This document shows, piece by piece, positions 33,962 through 43,299 of a DNA stretch of 64,000 nucleotides. The notes below the pieces were generated by a model, which did not search any database, had not been told where the DNA came from, and worked only from the letters and a program-made list of their open reading frames with translations. The number at the start of each line of letters is the position of its first letter. Positions within the stretch are counted from its first letter, which is position 1. A program made the position numbers and the translations under genes. Source of the DNA: Salinisphaera dokdonensis (GTDB taxonomy: Bacteria > Pseudomonadota > Gammaproteobacteria > Nevskiales > Salinisphaeraceae); NCBI RefSeq assembly GCF_040361215.1, contig NZ_APND01000002.1:124001-188000 (forward strand). Direction: 5' to 3'.

Positions 33962-34749
33962 TCTCCCTGTCATTTTTCGATCTCGGGCTGGCCGCTATCG
34001 CGGTGCTCGCGCTCGCCGGCACCGCGTTTGCCATGCGCCTGGGCGTTACTCGCACGCTCCTGATCGCGGCACTGCGAACGACCGCCCAGCTGGCGCTGGT
34101 CGGCCTGGTCCTCGAAGCCGTGTTCGCCCAGCGCCAGCTGATCTGGATCGCGCTCATGGCATTCGTCATGCTGTTGCTCGCCGGGCGCGAGGCCGCGGCA
34201 CGTCAGAAACGACCGTTCGCCGGCGGCTACGGTTTCGCCGCCGGCACGGCGTCGATGTTCCTGTCGTCGTTCGTGACCGCAGTCGCGACGCTGCTGATCG
34301 TGATCCGGGTCGAGCCCTGGTATACGCCGCAGTACGCGATTCCGCTACTCGGCATGCTGCTCGGCAACACCATGACCGGCATCGCACTGGCCATGGACCG
34401 TCTGACCCAGGAAGTCTGGCGCGGCGCCACGGTCATCGAGACGCGCCTGGCGCTGGGCGCAACCGCCGCCGAAGCCATCGCCGACATGCGCCGGGATGCC
34501 ATGCGCGCGGGCATGATCCCCATGCTCAACGCCATGGCCGCGGCCGGCATCATCAGCCTGCCGGGCATGATGACCGGCCAGATCCTGGCCGGCAGTCCGC
34601 CATGGGAAGCGGTCAAGTATCAGATATTGATCATGTTCCTGATCGCTACCGGGACCGGGTTCGGCACCCTGCTGGCCGTCTCGCTCGGCGCCCGGCGGCT
34701 GTTCGACGATCGCCACCGGCTGCGCCTGGACCGGCTGCGCCCGGTCTAA
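33952..34749 (+). CDS. fetB: ABC transporter permease, FetB/YbbM type
   Basis: A protein of 265 residues with about seven hydrophobic helices, starting with GTG inside the end of fetA. The family signature is clear: TLLIAALRTTAQLALVGLVL near residue 34 and LGNTMTGIALAMDRL near 135, followed by ETRLALGATAAEA, which contacts the ATPase. With FetA it forms a putative metal (iron) exporter. The two genes are translationally coupled. Confidence 0.88.
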   Translation: MQLISLSFFDLGLAAIAVLALAGTAFAMRLGVTRTLLIAALRTTAQLALVGLVLEAVFAQRQLIWIALMAFVMLLLAGREAAARQKRPFAGGYGFAAGTASMFLSSFVTAVATLLIVIRVEPWYTPQYAIPLLGMLLGNTMTGIALAMDRLTQEVWRGATVIETRLALGATAAEAIADMRRDAMRAGMIPMLNAMAAAGIISLPGMMTGQILAGSPPWEAVKYQILIMFLIATGTGFGTLLAVSLGARRLFDDRHRLRLDRLRPV

Positions 34750-34770
34750 TCGCCTGTCGGCCTGGCGGCC

Positions 34771-35961
34771 TCAGGCCTGTGGGCTGAGCATCCGCCCGAG
34801 GTATTCCTTGCAGCGCTGCCACAGCCCGCGCGCCTGCCATTCCTGCAACGTAACCTTGTGGCAACGCTCACGATCGTCGTCAAAATCCGCGCCCAGCGCA
34901 GCGATTGTCGGCGCATGAATGATCGAGATCGCAATCTCGTCATCCTTGCCCATCGATCGATGGTTGAAGTTCGCCGAGCCGGTCACCGCGACCGCGTCGT
35001 CGACCAGCAAGATCTTGGCGTGCAGCATCGTCGGCTGGTAGCGGTAGAGCTTCACGCCGGCCTCGAGCAGCGGCCCGTAGGCGTCTTCACCGGCGATCCG
35101 CGCCACGCGTGAGTCGGTATGTGGCCCGGGCATGAGCACTTCGATCTCCACGCCGCGCTTTGCCGCTTCGCAGAGCATCTCGATCGTGGCCGTGTCCGGC
35201 ACGAAGTATCCGGTGGTGATCCGCAGGCGCTTCTGGGCCAGCGTGATGACCAGCCGGAACAGCGTCGCGATATCGCTGTAGTTCACCGCCGCGGACGTAC
35301 GCAGTACCTGGATCAGCGCGGCATCTTCGTCGATCTCTGCCGCCGGAGCGGTCATCGTCCAGCGATCTTCGAAACCGCGCCGGCCGGCCTCGACCCAGTT
35401 CGACAGGAACGCGCCGCGCAAGCCATCGATAGCCGGGCCGGTGAGGCGGAAATGCGTCTCGCGCCATTCTCTCGGGTTACGGGCATCACCGTCCCATTCC
35501 GCAGCGATGCCGACACCGCCGGTGAACCCGATGCGGTTGTCCACGATGAGGATCTTGCGATGGGTGCGGTTATCGACCTGCCAGAAGCGCCAGCGCTTGA
35601 CCGGCCGAAACCAGGCGACTTCCGCGCCGGCTGCTTCCAACTCCTGGAGCACCGATTCCGGCATGCTGTGAGCGCCGAAGCTGTCGAGCAGAATACGGAC
35701 CCGGACCCCGGCCCGTGCCCGCTCGGCCAGGGTATGACCGAACCGTTCGGCGACATCGCCCTGCCAGTAGATGAAAGTGAGGAAATCGATGGATTCTTCG
35801 GCCATCTCGATGGCCTCGATCATCGACGGGAAGATGCGCACACCGTTGACCAGTCGCTCAACATGGTTGCCGTCGGTGAACGGAATACCGAGCGTGCCCT
35901 CCATGGCGCGGCGGTATGCAGCAGTATCGGGCCGGTCACCGGCAGCGTTGGGTGCGGTCAT
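34771..35961 (-). CDS. Cardiolipin synthase-like phospholipase D family protein
   Basis: A protein of 396 residues with two HKD motifs: HRKILIVDNRIGFTGG near residue 135 and HAKILLVDDAVAVTGS near 310, the second followed by ANFNHRSM. There is no N-terminal membrane helix, so it resembles the ClsB/ClsC group more than ClsA. It probably condenses phosphatidylglycerol with another phospholipid to make cardiolipin at the inner membrane. Its ATG overlaps the glycosyltransferase stop (ATGA); three genes (yheT, glycosyltransferase, this gene) form one coupled operon. Confidence 0.88.
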   Translation of the reverse strand: MTAPNAAGDRPDTAAYRRAMEGTLGIPFTDGNHVERLVNGVRIFPSMIEAIEMAEESIDFLTFIYWQGDVAERFGHTLAERARAGVRVRILLDSFGAHSMPESVLQELEAAGAEVAWFRPVKRWRFWQVDNRTHRKILIVDNRIGFTGGVGIAAEWDGDARNPREWRETHFRLTGPAIDGLRGAFLSNWVEAGRRGFEDRWTMTAPAAEIDEDAALIQVLRTSAAVNYSDIATLFRLVITLAQKRLRITTGYFVPDTATIEMLCEAAKRGVEIEVLMPGPHTDSRVARIAGEDAYGPLLEAGVKLYRYQPTMLHAKILLVDDAVAVTGSANFNHRSMGKDDEIAISIIHAPTIAALGADFDDDRERCHKVTLQEWQARGLWQRCKEYLGRMLSPQA

Positions 35962-37013
35962 GGCGAAACTGACGAATGGTTTTCGCGCAGCCTACACCAC
36001 AGCTGCAACGGCCCGAAGACCAGCGCCAACAGGATGATCATCAGCAGCGCCTGGCCGGGCCGATGCTGAATGAAGCGCCAGAGAACACGATCATGCAGCC
36101 GCGTGCCAAGACGCCGGCCGCGACCGGCGACGGGCTCCAGAAGCACATCGATGGCAAAGAAAAGCTGCCAGCTCTGCGCCAGGGTGATACCGGCGATTCG
36201 CCAGGCAATCCACAGGCCCGGCCTGAAGCCACATTCACGCCAGAGGCGACGCAGCAATCGGAAGTACGGCATCAGCAACAAGCGGCCGGTATCGCGCTGG
36301 CGCGCATAGACGCCGGGCGCGCGATCGAAGAACGCCGAGACGCCCGCGATATGCATGGCCATGATCAGTGACATCAACAGATAGCGCGCGCCCTCGCCTT
36401 CCCGCTCGAAACGCCGGGCCGAGGTCGCTAGACGATGCGGGCAAAGCCGCCACGCGCCCGCGCGCTCGATGGCCGAGGCCATGCGCTGATCTTCGAGAAA
36501 CGGCAGACGCGTATCGAAACCGCCGAGTTCGTCGAAAAAACCCGCCGACAGCAAAAGCCCCTGATCGCCGTTGATCGTATAGCGACGATTGGTCGCGCTC
36601 TTGGCTTGCATATGGCGATAGAAGCAGCGCCGCCCGCCGGAGTGGCGCACGAAGCGCAGCGCGAAATGGCCGGCCACCCGTGCATCGCCAGCGGCTTCGA
36701 GATGCGCGACCGCATCGGCGAGCTGGCGCGGATGCGTGAGCCGGCTGTCGGCATGCAGAAAACACAGCCAGTCGCCGCCCGCTCTGGCGGCACCCGCATT
36801 CATCTGCGTACCGCGGCCCGGCGCGCTTTCGACGACTTCGGCGCCGTGGCTTGCGGCCACGGCGGGTGTGTCGTCGCTGGAGCCGCCGTCTGCGACGATG
36901 ATCTGCAAGTCAGCGCCCTCCTGGGCGTGCAGATCAGCCAGCAGCGCGGTCAGTGCGAGCGCTTCGTCGATCGCCGGAATGACGACACTGATCGAGATCG
37001 TGTCGATGATCAG
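35958..37013 (-). CDS. Family 2 glycosyltransferase of the TIGR04283 type, probable CTG start
   Basis: The GT-A domain includes VADGGSSDDT, FLHADSRL and GDQGLLLS; the C-terminal part has membrane-associating helices. The first conventional start in frame (TTG at 36908) would remove the first beta strand. The frame continues upstream as ISVVIPAIDEALALTALLAD, which fits the normal family N-terminus, back to a CTG at 37013. That CTG overlaps the upstream stop as CTGA and is preceded by AGGA at six bases, so I take it as the start (351 residues). Family members use nucleotide sugars; some are linked to arsenosugar synthesis, but nothing here shows the acceptor. Confidence 0.8.
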   Translation of the reverse strand: MIIDTISISVVIPAIDEALALTALLADLHAQEGADLQIIVADGGSSDDTPAVAASHGAEVVESAPGRGTQMNAGAARAGGDWLCFLHADSRLTHPRQLADAVAHLEAAGDARVAGHFALRFVRHSGGRRCFYRHMQAKSATNRRYTINGDQGLLLSAGFFDELGGFDTRLPFLEDQRMASAIERAGAWRLCPHRLATSARRFEREGEGARYLLMSLIMAMHIAGVSAFFDRAPGVYARQRDTGRLLLMPYFRLLRRLWRECGFRPGLWIAWRIAGITLAQSWQLFFAIDVLLEPVAGRGRRLGTRLHDRVLWRFIQHRPGQALLMIILLALVFGPLQLWCRLRENHSSVSP

Positions 37014-38026
37014 CCGGCTTCCTGCGCCTCTCGCGCAGACGCGGGAGCTTCGAATCCGTGCAGACGATCACGCAGCCAGGCTGGAATCCGTTGCTCGAGC
37101 CAGTACACCGGCACCCCGTAACGCCCGCCGCTCACAAAACCCACATGGCCACCATGGCGCGAGACTTCGAGACGCACCGCGGCCGACAGCATGCTTTCGT
37201 CGGGGATGATGTCCGGCGCCATGAACGGGTCGTCCTCCGCGTGGATCACCAGCGTGGGCGTACGGATATGCTTGAGAAACGGGCCGCTGCTCGAGCGCGC
37301 GTAGTAATCCTCGGCATCCCTGAACCCGTTCAGTGGCGCGGTGATGGCGTTATCGAAAGCGAAGAAGCTGCGCAGCTCGCGCAGGTCCGGGCGCGGCTCC
37401 GGCGCCTCGATGACCTTGAACTTGTTCTCGTAGGCCTCGCGCAGGCCGTTGATCAGATGCGCCTGATAGAAGCGCGACAGGCCTTCCTGAATCGCCTCGG
37501 CGCAGCGCTTGAGATCGTAAGGCACGGACACCGCCGTGGCACAGGTCAGCGCCGATTCGCGACCCTGCTCGCCGAGATACTTGAGCAGGACGTTGCCGCC
37601 CAGCGAATAGCCGACCGCGGCCAGTGCAGCACGCGGAAATCGCGCCCGCACATGCGAAACCACGGTGTGTAGGTCTTCGGTATCGCCGGAATGGTAGCTG
37701 CGCGGCAGCCGGTTGGGCTCGGCCGCACCTCGAAAATGCAGCAGCACGCCACGCGCGCCGTGGGCATCGGCCTGGCGCAGCAATCCACGCGCGTACTTGG
37801 ATTCGAGCGAGCCGTTCAGCCCATGCAGGACGATGACGACGGGCGCATCGTCGTCCAACCCGCGCTCGGGCAGCCACGACAGATCGAGAAAATCACCGTC
37901 CTCGAGTTCCAGGCGTTCGCGCTCGACCTCCAGCGGCGGCGAAGGCCGTAGCTTGGAGGCGAATACGGTCTGCGCATGAGCATTGCGCAGCCAGATTGCG
38001 GGTTCGAAATCGCTACGAGTCAGCAT
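37010..38026 (-). CDS. YheT family alpha/beta hydrolase
   Basis: A protein of 338 residues from the ATG at 38026 (MLTRSDFEPAIWLRNAHAQT, a typical YheT beginning). The alpha/beta hydrolase triad is visible: nucleophile serine in GYSLGGNVLLKYL, acid in VIHAEDDPFMAPD and histidine in SRHGGHVGFVSGG; the oxyanion segment is VLHGLNGS. The natural substrate of this esterase-like family is not settled. It heads the operon with the glycosyltransferase and cardiolipin synthase, which hints at lipid or envelope metabolism. Confidence 0.88.
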   Translation of the reverse strand: MLTRSDFEPAIWLRNAHAQTVFASKLRPSPPLEVERERLELEDGDFLDLSWLPERGLDDDAPVVIVLHGLNGSLESKYARGLLRQADAHGARGVLLHFRGAAEPNRLPRSYHSGDTEDLHTVVSHVRARFPRAALAAVGYSLGGNVLLKYLGEQGRESALTCATAVSVPYDLKRCAEAIQEGLSRFYQAHLINGLREAYENKFKVIEAPEPRPDLRELRSFFAFDNAITAPLNGFRDAEDYYARSSSGPFLKHIRTPTLVIHAEDDPFMAPDIIPDESMLSAAVRLEVSRHGGHVGFVSGGRYGVPVYWLEQRIPAWLRDRLHGFEAPASAREAQEAG

Positions 38027-38096
38027 GACGAGAGCCTGGCCGGCCACTATTCAAAACAAATGACGATTCGCGTGCATCATACATCAGACTGGTCGA

Positions 38097-38804
38097 CTAT
38101 CTGCCGAGCATCGGCCTGAGATAGCCGTTGCCGAGTTGGCGCATCTGGCGAAGAATCCAGGCCGACTGCCCCTGGACATAAGGCCCGGGCGAGGCGGCAC
38201 TGTATTTCACCGGATTGGGCAACACCGCGGCCAGCCGTGCGCATTGGCCTTCGCTGAGCTGGCTGGCCTGGACCCCGAACAGGCGATCCGCAGCCGCACC
38301 CACGCCGAATACCCGCTCGCCGAACTGGGCGATATTGAGATACACCTCGATGATGCGCCGCTTGGGCCACAGCACCTCGATCCAGACCGTCAGATAGGCT
38401 TCGATCGCCTTGCGGACATAGCTCTTGGCCGGCCACAGAAAGAGGTTCTTGGCGGTCTGCTGACTGATCGTGCTCGCCCCGCGGATGGTACCGCCCTGGG
38501 CGTTGTCGGCCAGTGCGTCACCAATCGCGGCCCAGACAAAACCGTGATGCTTGGGAAAGGTCTGATCCTCGGCGGAAACCGCGGCCAGCGGCATGCAGGC
38601 GGCGATGGAATCCAGATCGGCCCAACGATAAAAGATCGTCGGGCCGTTGTCGGCCTGTTCGGTCTGGAAGTGCGCCCGCACCATATAGGCGGAGACGGGC
38701 GGGTCGACCCAGCGCATGAGCAGAATGAGCACTGCCGGCGCGAGCAGAATCACGCCGGCAGCAATCAGGACATAGCGAAAGGGTCGTCTAAAAAGAAATC
38801 TCAA
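38097..38804 (-). CDS. mtgA: Monofunctional peptidoglycan glycosyltransferase
   Basis: A protein of 235 residues with an N-terminal membrane helix (about 11-31) and a family 51 transglycosylase domain. The catalytic motif region AVSAEDQTFPKHHGFVW contains the essential glutamate, and RGASTISQQTAKNLFLW and KRRIIEVYLNIAQFGERVFG follow. It polymerises lipid II glycan strands in the periplasm. The start codon is TTG and overlaps the stop of the SYLF gene (TTGA), so the two are coupled. Confidence 0.93.
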   Translation of the reverse strand: MRFLFRRPFRYVLIAAGVILLAPAVLILLMRWVDPPVSAYMVRAHFQTEQADNGPTIFYRWADLDSIAACMPLAAVSAEDQTFPKHHGFVWAAIGDALADNAQGGTIRGASTISQQTAKNLFLWPAKSYVRKAIEAYLTVWIEVLWPKRRIIEVYLNIAQFGERVFGVGAAADRLFGVQASQLSEGQCARLAAVLPNPVKYSAASPGPYVQGQSAWILRQMRQLGNGYLRPMLGR

Positions 38805-39820
38805 TAGTTGCTGTTGGCACCGCTACCGTAGTCGCCGCTACCGCTCCCCTGCGTATTGCTGGCGCCGCCCTGGCCGCTGGCGCCGTTGCCTTGGTTGCCC
38901 TGATTATAGTCGTAGCTGTTGTCGTTCGAGCTGCCCTGGTCGTAGCCCGCACCGGCATTGCCGTTGTTGTCGGCCGCGTCATAGTTGCCCTGCTGGACCT
39001 CTACACCGCTGCGACCATCATAGGGCACGGCCTGGCCGCGTGCGCTGTCGCCGCTCTGGTAGCCGTTGCTGTTGGCGTTACCGCTGTCTTCCATCTTCGT
39101 GCCTTCGGTCGCTGCCTCGCGGTCGAAGTCGCTCGAAGCGGGCATGTAGCGATCCAGCGTGTAGATGAACTTCTGACCGGCCTGGGGCATCTTGGATTCG
39201 TCGCCATCACGCAGGATGGTGTAGGCATCGATGCCGGCCTTGTCGTAGAACAGCCAGTTGGCTTCGCGATCGATGCTGATCTTGCCGCCTTCCAGCGACA
39301 CGCCGGCAAACAGACCACGAGCACGCGAATAGGAATAGACCTCGGCATCGAAACCGAGATTGGTGGAGGCGCCCGCACTACGACCGACCGGGCCGGCAGC
39401 GACTGCCGCGTCTGCGCCCAGGTTGATCTGGCCACTGGCGATCTTGTCGATGCTGCGCTGCGTCTTGAACACCAGGATGATGTCGGACGAAGATGCGCCG
39501 ATCTGCCAGCCGATGGAGCCGCCGGTCAACGAGATGAACGTCGGATTGGACCAGCTGCCGTCCTTGGTACGCACGGTCAGTACGCCCTTGCCGTGACGGC
39601 CGCCGACCACGAAGCCGGCCTTGAACACGCTCGGGATCACGGCAATACCGTAAGCCTTGCCCAGCAGTGCCGGCGGGATCGCGTTCTCGGGAATATCGAC
39701 GAACTGGCTTACCACGGTGGTGGCATCGTCGAGCTTCTGCTGCTGCTCGTTCGCCGCCAGTGCGCTGGTGCTGCTCAGCATCGCCACGGCTACGAACAAC
39801 GCCGTCATCCATTGTCTCAT
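38801..39820 (-). CDS. Exported SYLF (Ysc84-like) lipid-binding domain protein with Asn/Gly-rich tail
   Basis: A protein of 339 residues. GGGGAAG precedes the ATG at 39820, and the product starts with a signal peptide (MRQWMTALFVAVAMLSSTSA, cleavage after LAA). The SYLF domain spans about 30-215: IPPALLGKAYGIAVIPSVFK, GVLTVRTKDGSWSNPTFISL and GSIGWQIGASSSDIILVF. The last 100 residues are low-complexity, rich in Asn, Gly, Ser and Tyr, and probably disordered. SYLF domains bind phosphoinositides in eukaryotes; the bacterial role is not established. It is cotranscribed with mtgA, suggesting an envelope role. Confidence 0.85.
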   Translation of the reverse strand: MRQWMTALFVAVAMLSSTSALAANEQQQKLDDATTVVSQFVDIPENAIPPALLGKAYGIAVIPSVFKAGFVVGGRHGKGVLTVRTKDGSWSNPTFISLTGGSIGWQIGASSSDIILVFKTQRSIDKIASGQINLGADAAVAAGPVGRSAGASTNLGFDAEVYSYSRARGLFAGVSLEGGKISIDREANWLFYDKAGIDAYTILRDGDESKMPQAGQKFIYTLDRYMPASSDFDREAATEGTKMEDSGNANSNGYQSGDSARGQAVPYDGRSGVEVQQGNYDAADNNGNAGAGYDQGSSNDNSYDYNQGNQGNGASGQGGASNTQGSGSGDYGSGANSNY

Positions 39821-39932
39821 CTGTGCTTCCCCTGCCTGGAGATTTGGGCCGGCCATGCCGGCGTGAATCGGTGTTACTGCGCGATCAGACCGCCGCGACA
39901 ACCGCAGGTTCACACGTGTTGCGCGACGCTTA

Positions 39933-42023
39933 TCAGCCCGGCCCCTCCATGAGACGCTTCTGCGCGGCGAGCTCGGCCTCGTCGTCCGCTCGCTGCGCTC
40001 TTTCATAGCGCCCGTCACTGCCGAGCAGCCAGGCCTGACTGTTGTCCGACAGATACAGCGCCAGCTCGCGCCGGACCCGATCATATAACGGTGCCGCGGT
40101 CACGGGAAAGCAGGTCTCAACGCGCCGGAAGAAATTGCGGTCCATCCAGTCAGCGCTTGCCAGATAGACCTCCGGCGTGTCGTCGTTGACGAAATGGAAC
40201 ACACGCGTGTGCTCCAGAAAACGTCCCACCACCGACCGCACACGGATGTTGTCCGACACCCCGGGCACGCCGGGCCGAAGACAACAGACACCGCGCACGA
40301 TCAGATCGATCGACACACCGGCCTGCGAAGCCGCATAGAGCGCGCGTATGACCTGGGGTTCCACCAGCGAGTTCATCTTGGCGATGATTCCGGCAGGCCG
40401 CCCGGCCTCGGCGTTCTCGGCTTCGCGGGCAATCTTGTCAAGAATGGCCGAATGCAGCCTGAACGGCGCATCGAGCAGACGTGCCAGCCCCGAGACCTTG
40501 CCGAGGCTGGTCAGCTGCAGAAACATCTCGTGCACGTCGTTGCCCAGGTGCTCGTCGCAGGAGAACAGGCCGTAATCGGTATACAAACGCGCGGTCTTGG
40601 GATGGTAGTTGCCGGTACCCAGATGCACGTAGTTGTGGAGCCCGTCGGCCTCGCGGCGCACGATAAGGGTCATCTTGGCGTGGGTCTTGTAGCCGACCAC
40701 GCCGTAGACCACATGTGCGCCCGCCGCCTGCAGACGATTGGCCAGTTCGATGTTGTCGGCCTCGTCGAAGCGCGCGCGCAGTTCGACCACCACAGTGACT
40801 TCCTTGCCGGCCCGCGCGGCCTCGACCAGCGCATCCACCACCGCGGAGTTCGGGCCGGTGCGATAGAGCGTCTGCTTGATCGCGAGCACGGCCGTGTCCG
40901 CCGCGGCGCGACGTACGAAATCGATCACCGGCAGGAACGAGTCGAACGGGTGATGCAGCAGCACGTCCGAGGCACGGATTTCGGCGAACAGGTCGCCGCT
41001 CGGGCCGAGCTCGCTGGGCAGGCGCGGCGAGAAGGCCGGGTATTTGAGATCCGGCCGATCGACCGTATCCAGCAGCGACATCAACCGATTGACGTTGACC
41101 GGCCCATCGACCTGGAACAGATCCTCGCGCGAAAGCAGGAAGCGGTCGAGCAGGTAGTTCGACAGTGACGTCGGGCAGTTATGGGCCACCTCCAGACGTA
41201 CGCAGTCGCCATAGCGACGCGACGGCAGCTCGCCTTCGACCGCACGCAGCAGATCGTCGACCTCTTCCTCGTCGACGAACAGATCCGAATTGCGGGTCAC
41301 CCGGAACTGGTAGCAGCCGCGCGTGCGCATGCTGGGGAACAGATCGCCGACATGCTGATGGATGATCGACGACAGGAACACGAAATCATGCGGCCCGCTG
41401 CCGGTTTCCTCAGCCGGCAGCTGGATCACGCGCGGCAGCGCGCGCGGCGCCTGCACCACCGCATAGTCGATCTTGCGCCCGAACGCATCGGTGCCGTCGA
41501 GCGAGACGATGAAGTTCAACGACTTGTTGAGAATGCGCGGAAACGGATGCGCCGGATCGAGCCCCAAGGGGCTGATCACCGGCAGCAGCTCTTCTTCGAA
41601 GAAATTCGCCAGCCAGGCGCGCTGTTCCGGCTTCCATTCCGCGCGGCGCAGAAAACGGATGCCTTCCTCCTGCAGCGCCGGAATCAGTTCGTCGTTGAGC
41701 GTGCTGTACTGTTTTTCCACCAGCGCATGCGCTCGCGCGCTGATCGTGCGCAGCACCTCGCTCGGGGTACGGTTGTCCGCCTCGGTGGGCGAATTCACCA
41801 GCTCGGCCTTCTGTTTGAGGCCGGCCACGCGCACCTCGAAGAACTCGTCGAGATTGGTCGACGAGATACACAGAAACTTGAGCCGTTCGAGCAGCGGCAC
41901 GCGGGTATCGCGACCCTGTTCGAGCACCCGATCGTTGAATTCGAGCAGCGAAAGCTCGCGATTGATGAAAAGATCGGGCGCGTCTAGCGGGCGTTCACCG
42001 GAGTCGTTCAAGATCGCACTCAT
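39933..42023 (-). CDS. ppk1: Polyphosphate kinase 1
   Basis: A protein of 696 residues, the typical PPK1 size. The N-terminal domain begins FINRELSLLEFNDRVLEQ and contains ISSTNLDEFFEVRVAGL. The two PLD-like catalytic domains carry VVGYKTHAKMTLIVRR, with the autophosphorylated histidine near residue 440, followed by YVHLGTGNYHPKTARLYTDY. It makes polyphosphate reversibly from ATP, supporting stress tolerance and phosphate storage. No ppx lies next to it in this window. Confidence 0.95.
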   Translation of the reverse strand: MSAILNDSGERPLDAPDLFINRELSLLEFNDRVLEQGRDTRVPLLERLKFLCISSTNLDEFFEVRVAGLKQKAELVNSPTEADNRTPSEVLRTISARAHALVEKQYSTLNDELIPALQEEGIRFLRRAEWKPEQRAWLANFFEEELLPVISPLGLDPAHPFPRILNKSLNFIVSLDGTDAFGRKIDYAVVQAPRALPRVIQLPAEETGSGPHDFVFLSSIIHQHVGDLFPSMRTRGCYQFRVTRNSDLFVDEEEVDDLLRAVEGELPSRRYGDCVRLEVAHNCPTSLSNYLLDRFLLSREDLFQVDGPVNVNRLMSLLDTVDRPDLKYPAFSPRLPSELGPSGDLFAEIRASDVLLHHPFDSFLPVIDFVRRAAADTAVLAIKQTLYRTGPNSAVVDALVEAARAGKEVTVVVELRARFDEADNIELANRLQAAGAHVVYGVVGYKTHAKMTLIVRREADGLHNYVHLGTGNYHPKTARLYTDYGLFSCDEHLGNDVHEMFLQLTSLGKVSGLARLLDAPFRLHSAILDKIAREAENAEAGRPAGIIAKMNSLVEPQVIRALYAASQAGVSIDLIVRGVCCLRPGVPGVSDNIRVRSVVGRFLEHTRVFHFVNDDTPEVYLASADWMDRNFFRRVETCFPVTAAPLYDRVRRELALYLSDNSQAWLLGSDGRYERAQRADDEAELAAQKRLMEGPG

Positions 42024-42097
42024 GCAGGATTATCGGGGCCCGTTGCAGGCACGGCAGAAAATGGGCTCTACGGATAGCAACAGCAGATGACAATTCC

Positions 42098-42931
42098 ATG
42101 ACAGACCAACCGCTGCAACTCGACGCCTATCATATCGATGCCTTTGCCGATCGGGCGTTTACCGGCAACCCGGCAGCCGTGGTGCTGCTCGACGCCTGGC
42201 TGGACGATGCGATGCTGGCAGCCATTGCCGCAGAGCACAATCTGGCCGAGACGGCCTTCATCGTGCCCGGCGCCGGGATCCACGAACTGCGTTGGTTCAC
42301 CCCCACCTGCGAAGTGGAACTGTGTGGCCATGCCACGCTGGCCAGCGCCCATGTACTGCTGCATTGTCGCGACGGCTTTTCCGCGCCGTTACGCTTTGCC
42401 ACCCGCCACGCGGGCGAACTCGGCGTCGACGAGCACGATGGCATGCTCTGGCTGAATTTCCCGGCTCGCCCGGCTGAACCGGTCGCAAGCGCACCGCCCG
42501 ATGTCGCCGCCGCTTTGAATGCGGCGCCACAGGCCTGGCGCGTGGGCGTGAATCATCTCGCCGTATTCGACGATGCCGGCACAGTCGCCGCGCTCACACC
42601 GGACATGCGGGCACTCAAGGCGTGCGGCGACGCGGACAATCGTGGCGTGATTGCGACCGCGCCTGCGGACGACGGGGTGCACGACTTCGTATCGCGCTAT
42701 TTCGCACCCGCCCACGGCGTGGACGAAGATCCGGTCACCGGTTCGGCTCATTGCACGCTCGCGCCCTACTGGGGCGAGCGCCTGGGCCGGCGCGAACTTG
42801 TCGGCCGCCAGATCTCGCAGCGCGGCGGCACCGTGCGCTGCCGGCTGGAGGGCGAGCGCGTGCATCTGGGCGGCCGCGCCGTACGCTATGCCGAAAGCCG
42901 CATCTTCATCGATCAGGAAACTCGCTCATGA
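42098..42931 (+). CDS. PhzF-family isomerase/epimerase
   Basis: A protein of 277 residues. Family features are DAFADRAFTGNPAAVVLLDA with the following IAAEHNLAETAFIVP, which holds the catalytic glutamate, CEVELCGHATLASAHVLL in the first half, and DEDPVTGSAHCTLAPYW in the second. PhzF proteins use a diaminopimelate-epimerase fold for proton shifts; the substrate here is unknown, as for most members. The stop overlaps the DUF423 start as ATGA. Confidence 0.92.
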   Translation: MTDQPLQLDAYHIDAFADRAFTGNPAAVVLLDAWLDDAMLAAIAAEHNLAETAFIVPGAGIHELRWFTPTCEVELCGHATLASAHVLLHCRDGFSAPLRFATRHAGELGVDEHDGMLWLNFPARPAEPVASAPPDVAAALNAAPQAWRVGVNHLAVFDDAGTVAALTPDMRALKACGDADNRGVIATAPADDGVHDFVSRYFAPAHGVDEDPVTGSAHCTLAPYWGERLGRRELVGRQISQRGGTVRCRLEGERVHLGGRAVRYAESRIFIDQETRS

Positions 42932-43299
42932 CTCAATTCGCGCTGGCCGCCGGCAGCATCTACGGCCTAATCGGCGTGCTGCTGGGTGCCTTCGGCGCCC
43001 ATGCGTTGTCCTCGAGACTCAGCGCCGACATGCAGGCGATCTGGCATACCGCCGTGCAATACCAGTTCTATCACGCGTTCGCATTGCTGGCGGTCGGCGT
43101 GCTTGCCCGTCAAGGGCTAGCCGGCGCGAGTCTGGCCACGGCCACGATCTGCTTCGCTCTGGGGACGCTGATCTTTTCCGGCAGTCTTTATGTACTCGCC
43201 TTGTCCGGCGTGCGTTGGCTGGGTGCGATCACGCCTTTCGGCGGCGCGCTGCTGATCGTTGCATGGATCGCCCTGCTGCTGGCTGTCGTTCGCAGCTAG
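42928..43299 (+). CDS. DUF423 (YgdD) membrane protein
   Basis: A protein of 123 residues with four hydrophobic helices. The DUF423 signature GLIGVLLGAFGAHALSSRL is at the N-terminus, with WHTAVQYQFYHAFALLAVG and GTLIFSGSLYVLALSG after it. Function is unknown for the family. The start overlaps the phzF stop and the gene runs head-on into the peroxiredoxin gene, overlapping its end by four bases. Confidence 0.9.
   Translation: MTQFALAAGSIYGLIGVLLGAFGAHALSSRLSADMQAIWHTAVQYQFYHAFALLAVGVLARQGLAGASLATATICFALGTLIFSGSLYVLALSGVRWLGAITPFGGALLIVAWIALLLAVVRS

Noticed and set aside
40194..41168. Frame opposite ppk1
   Set aside because: It is an antisense shadow of a conserved enzyme; no independent coding signature.
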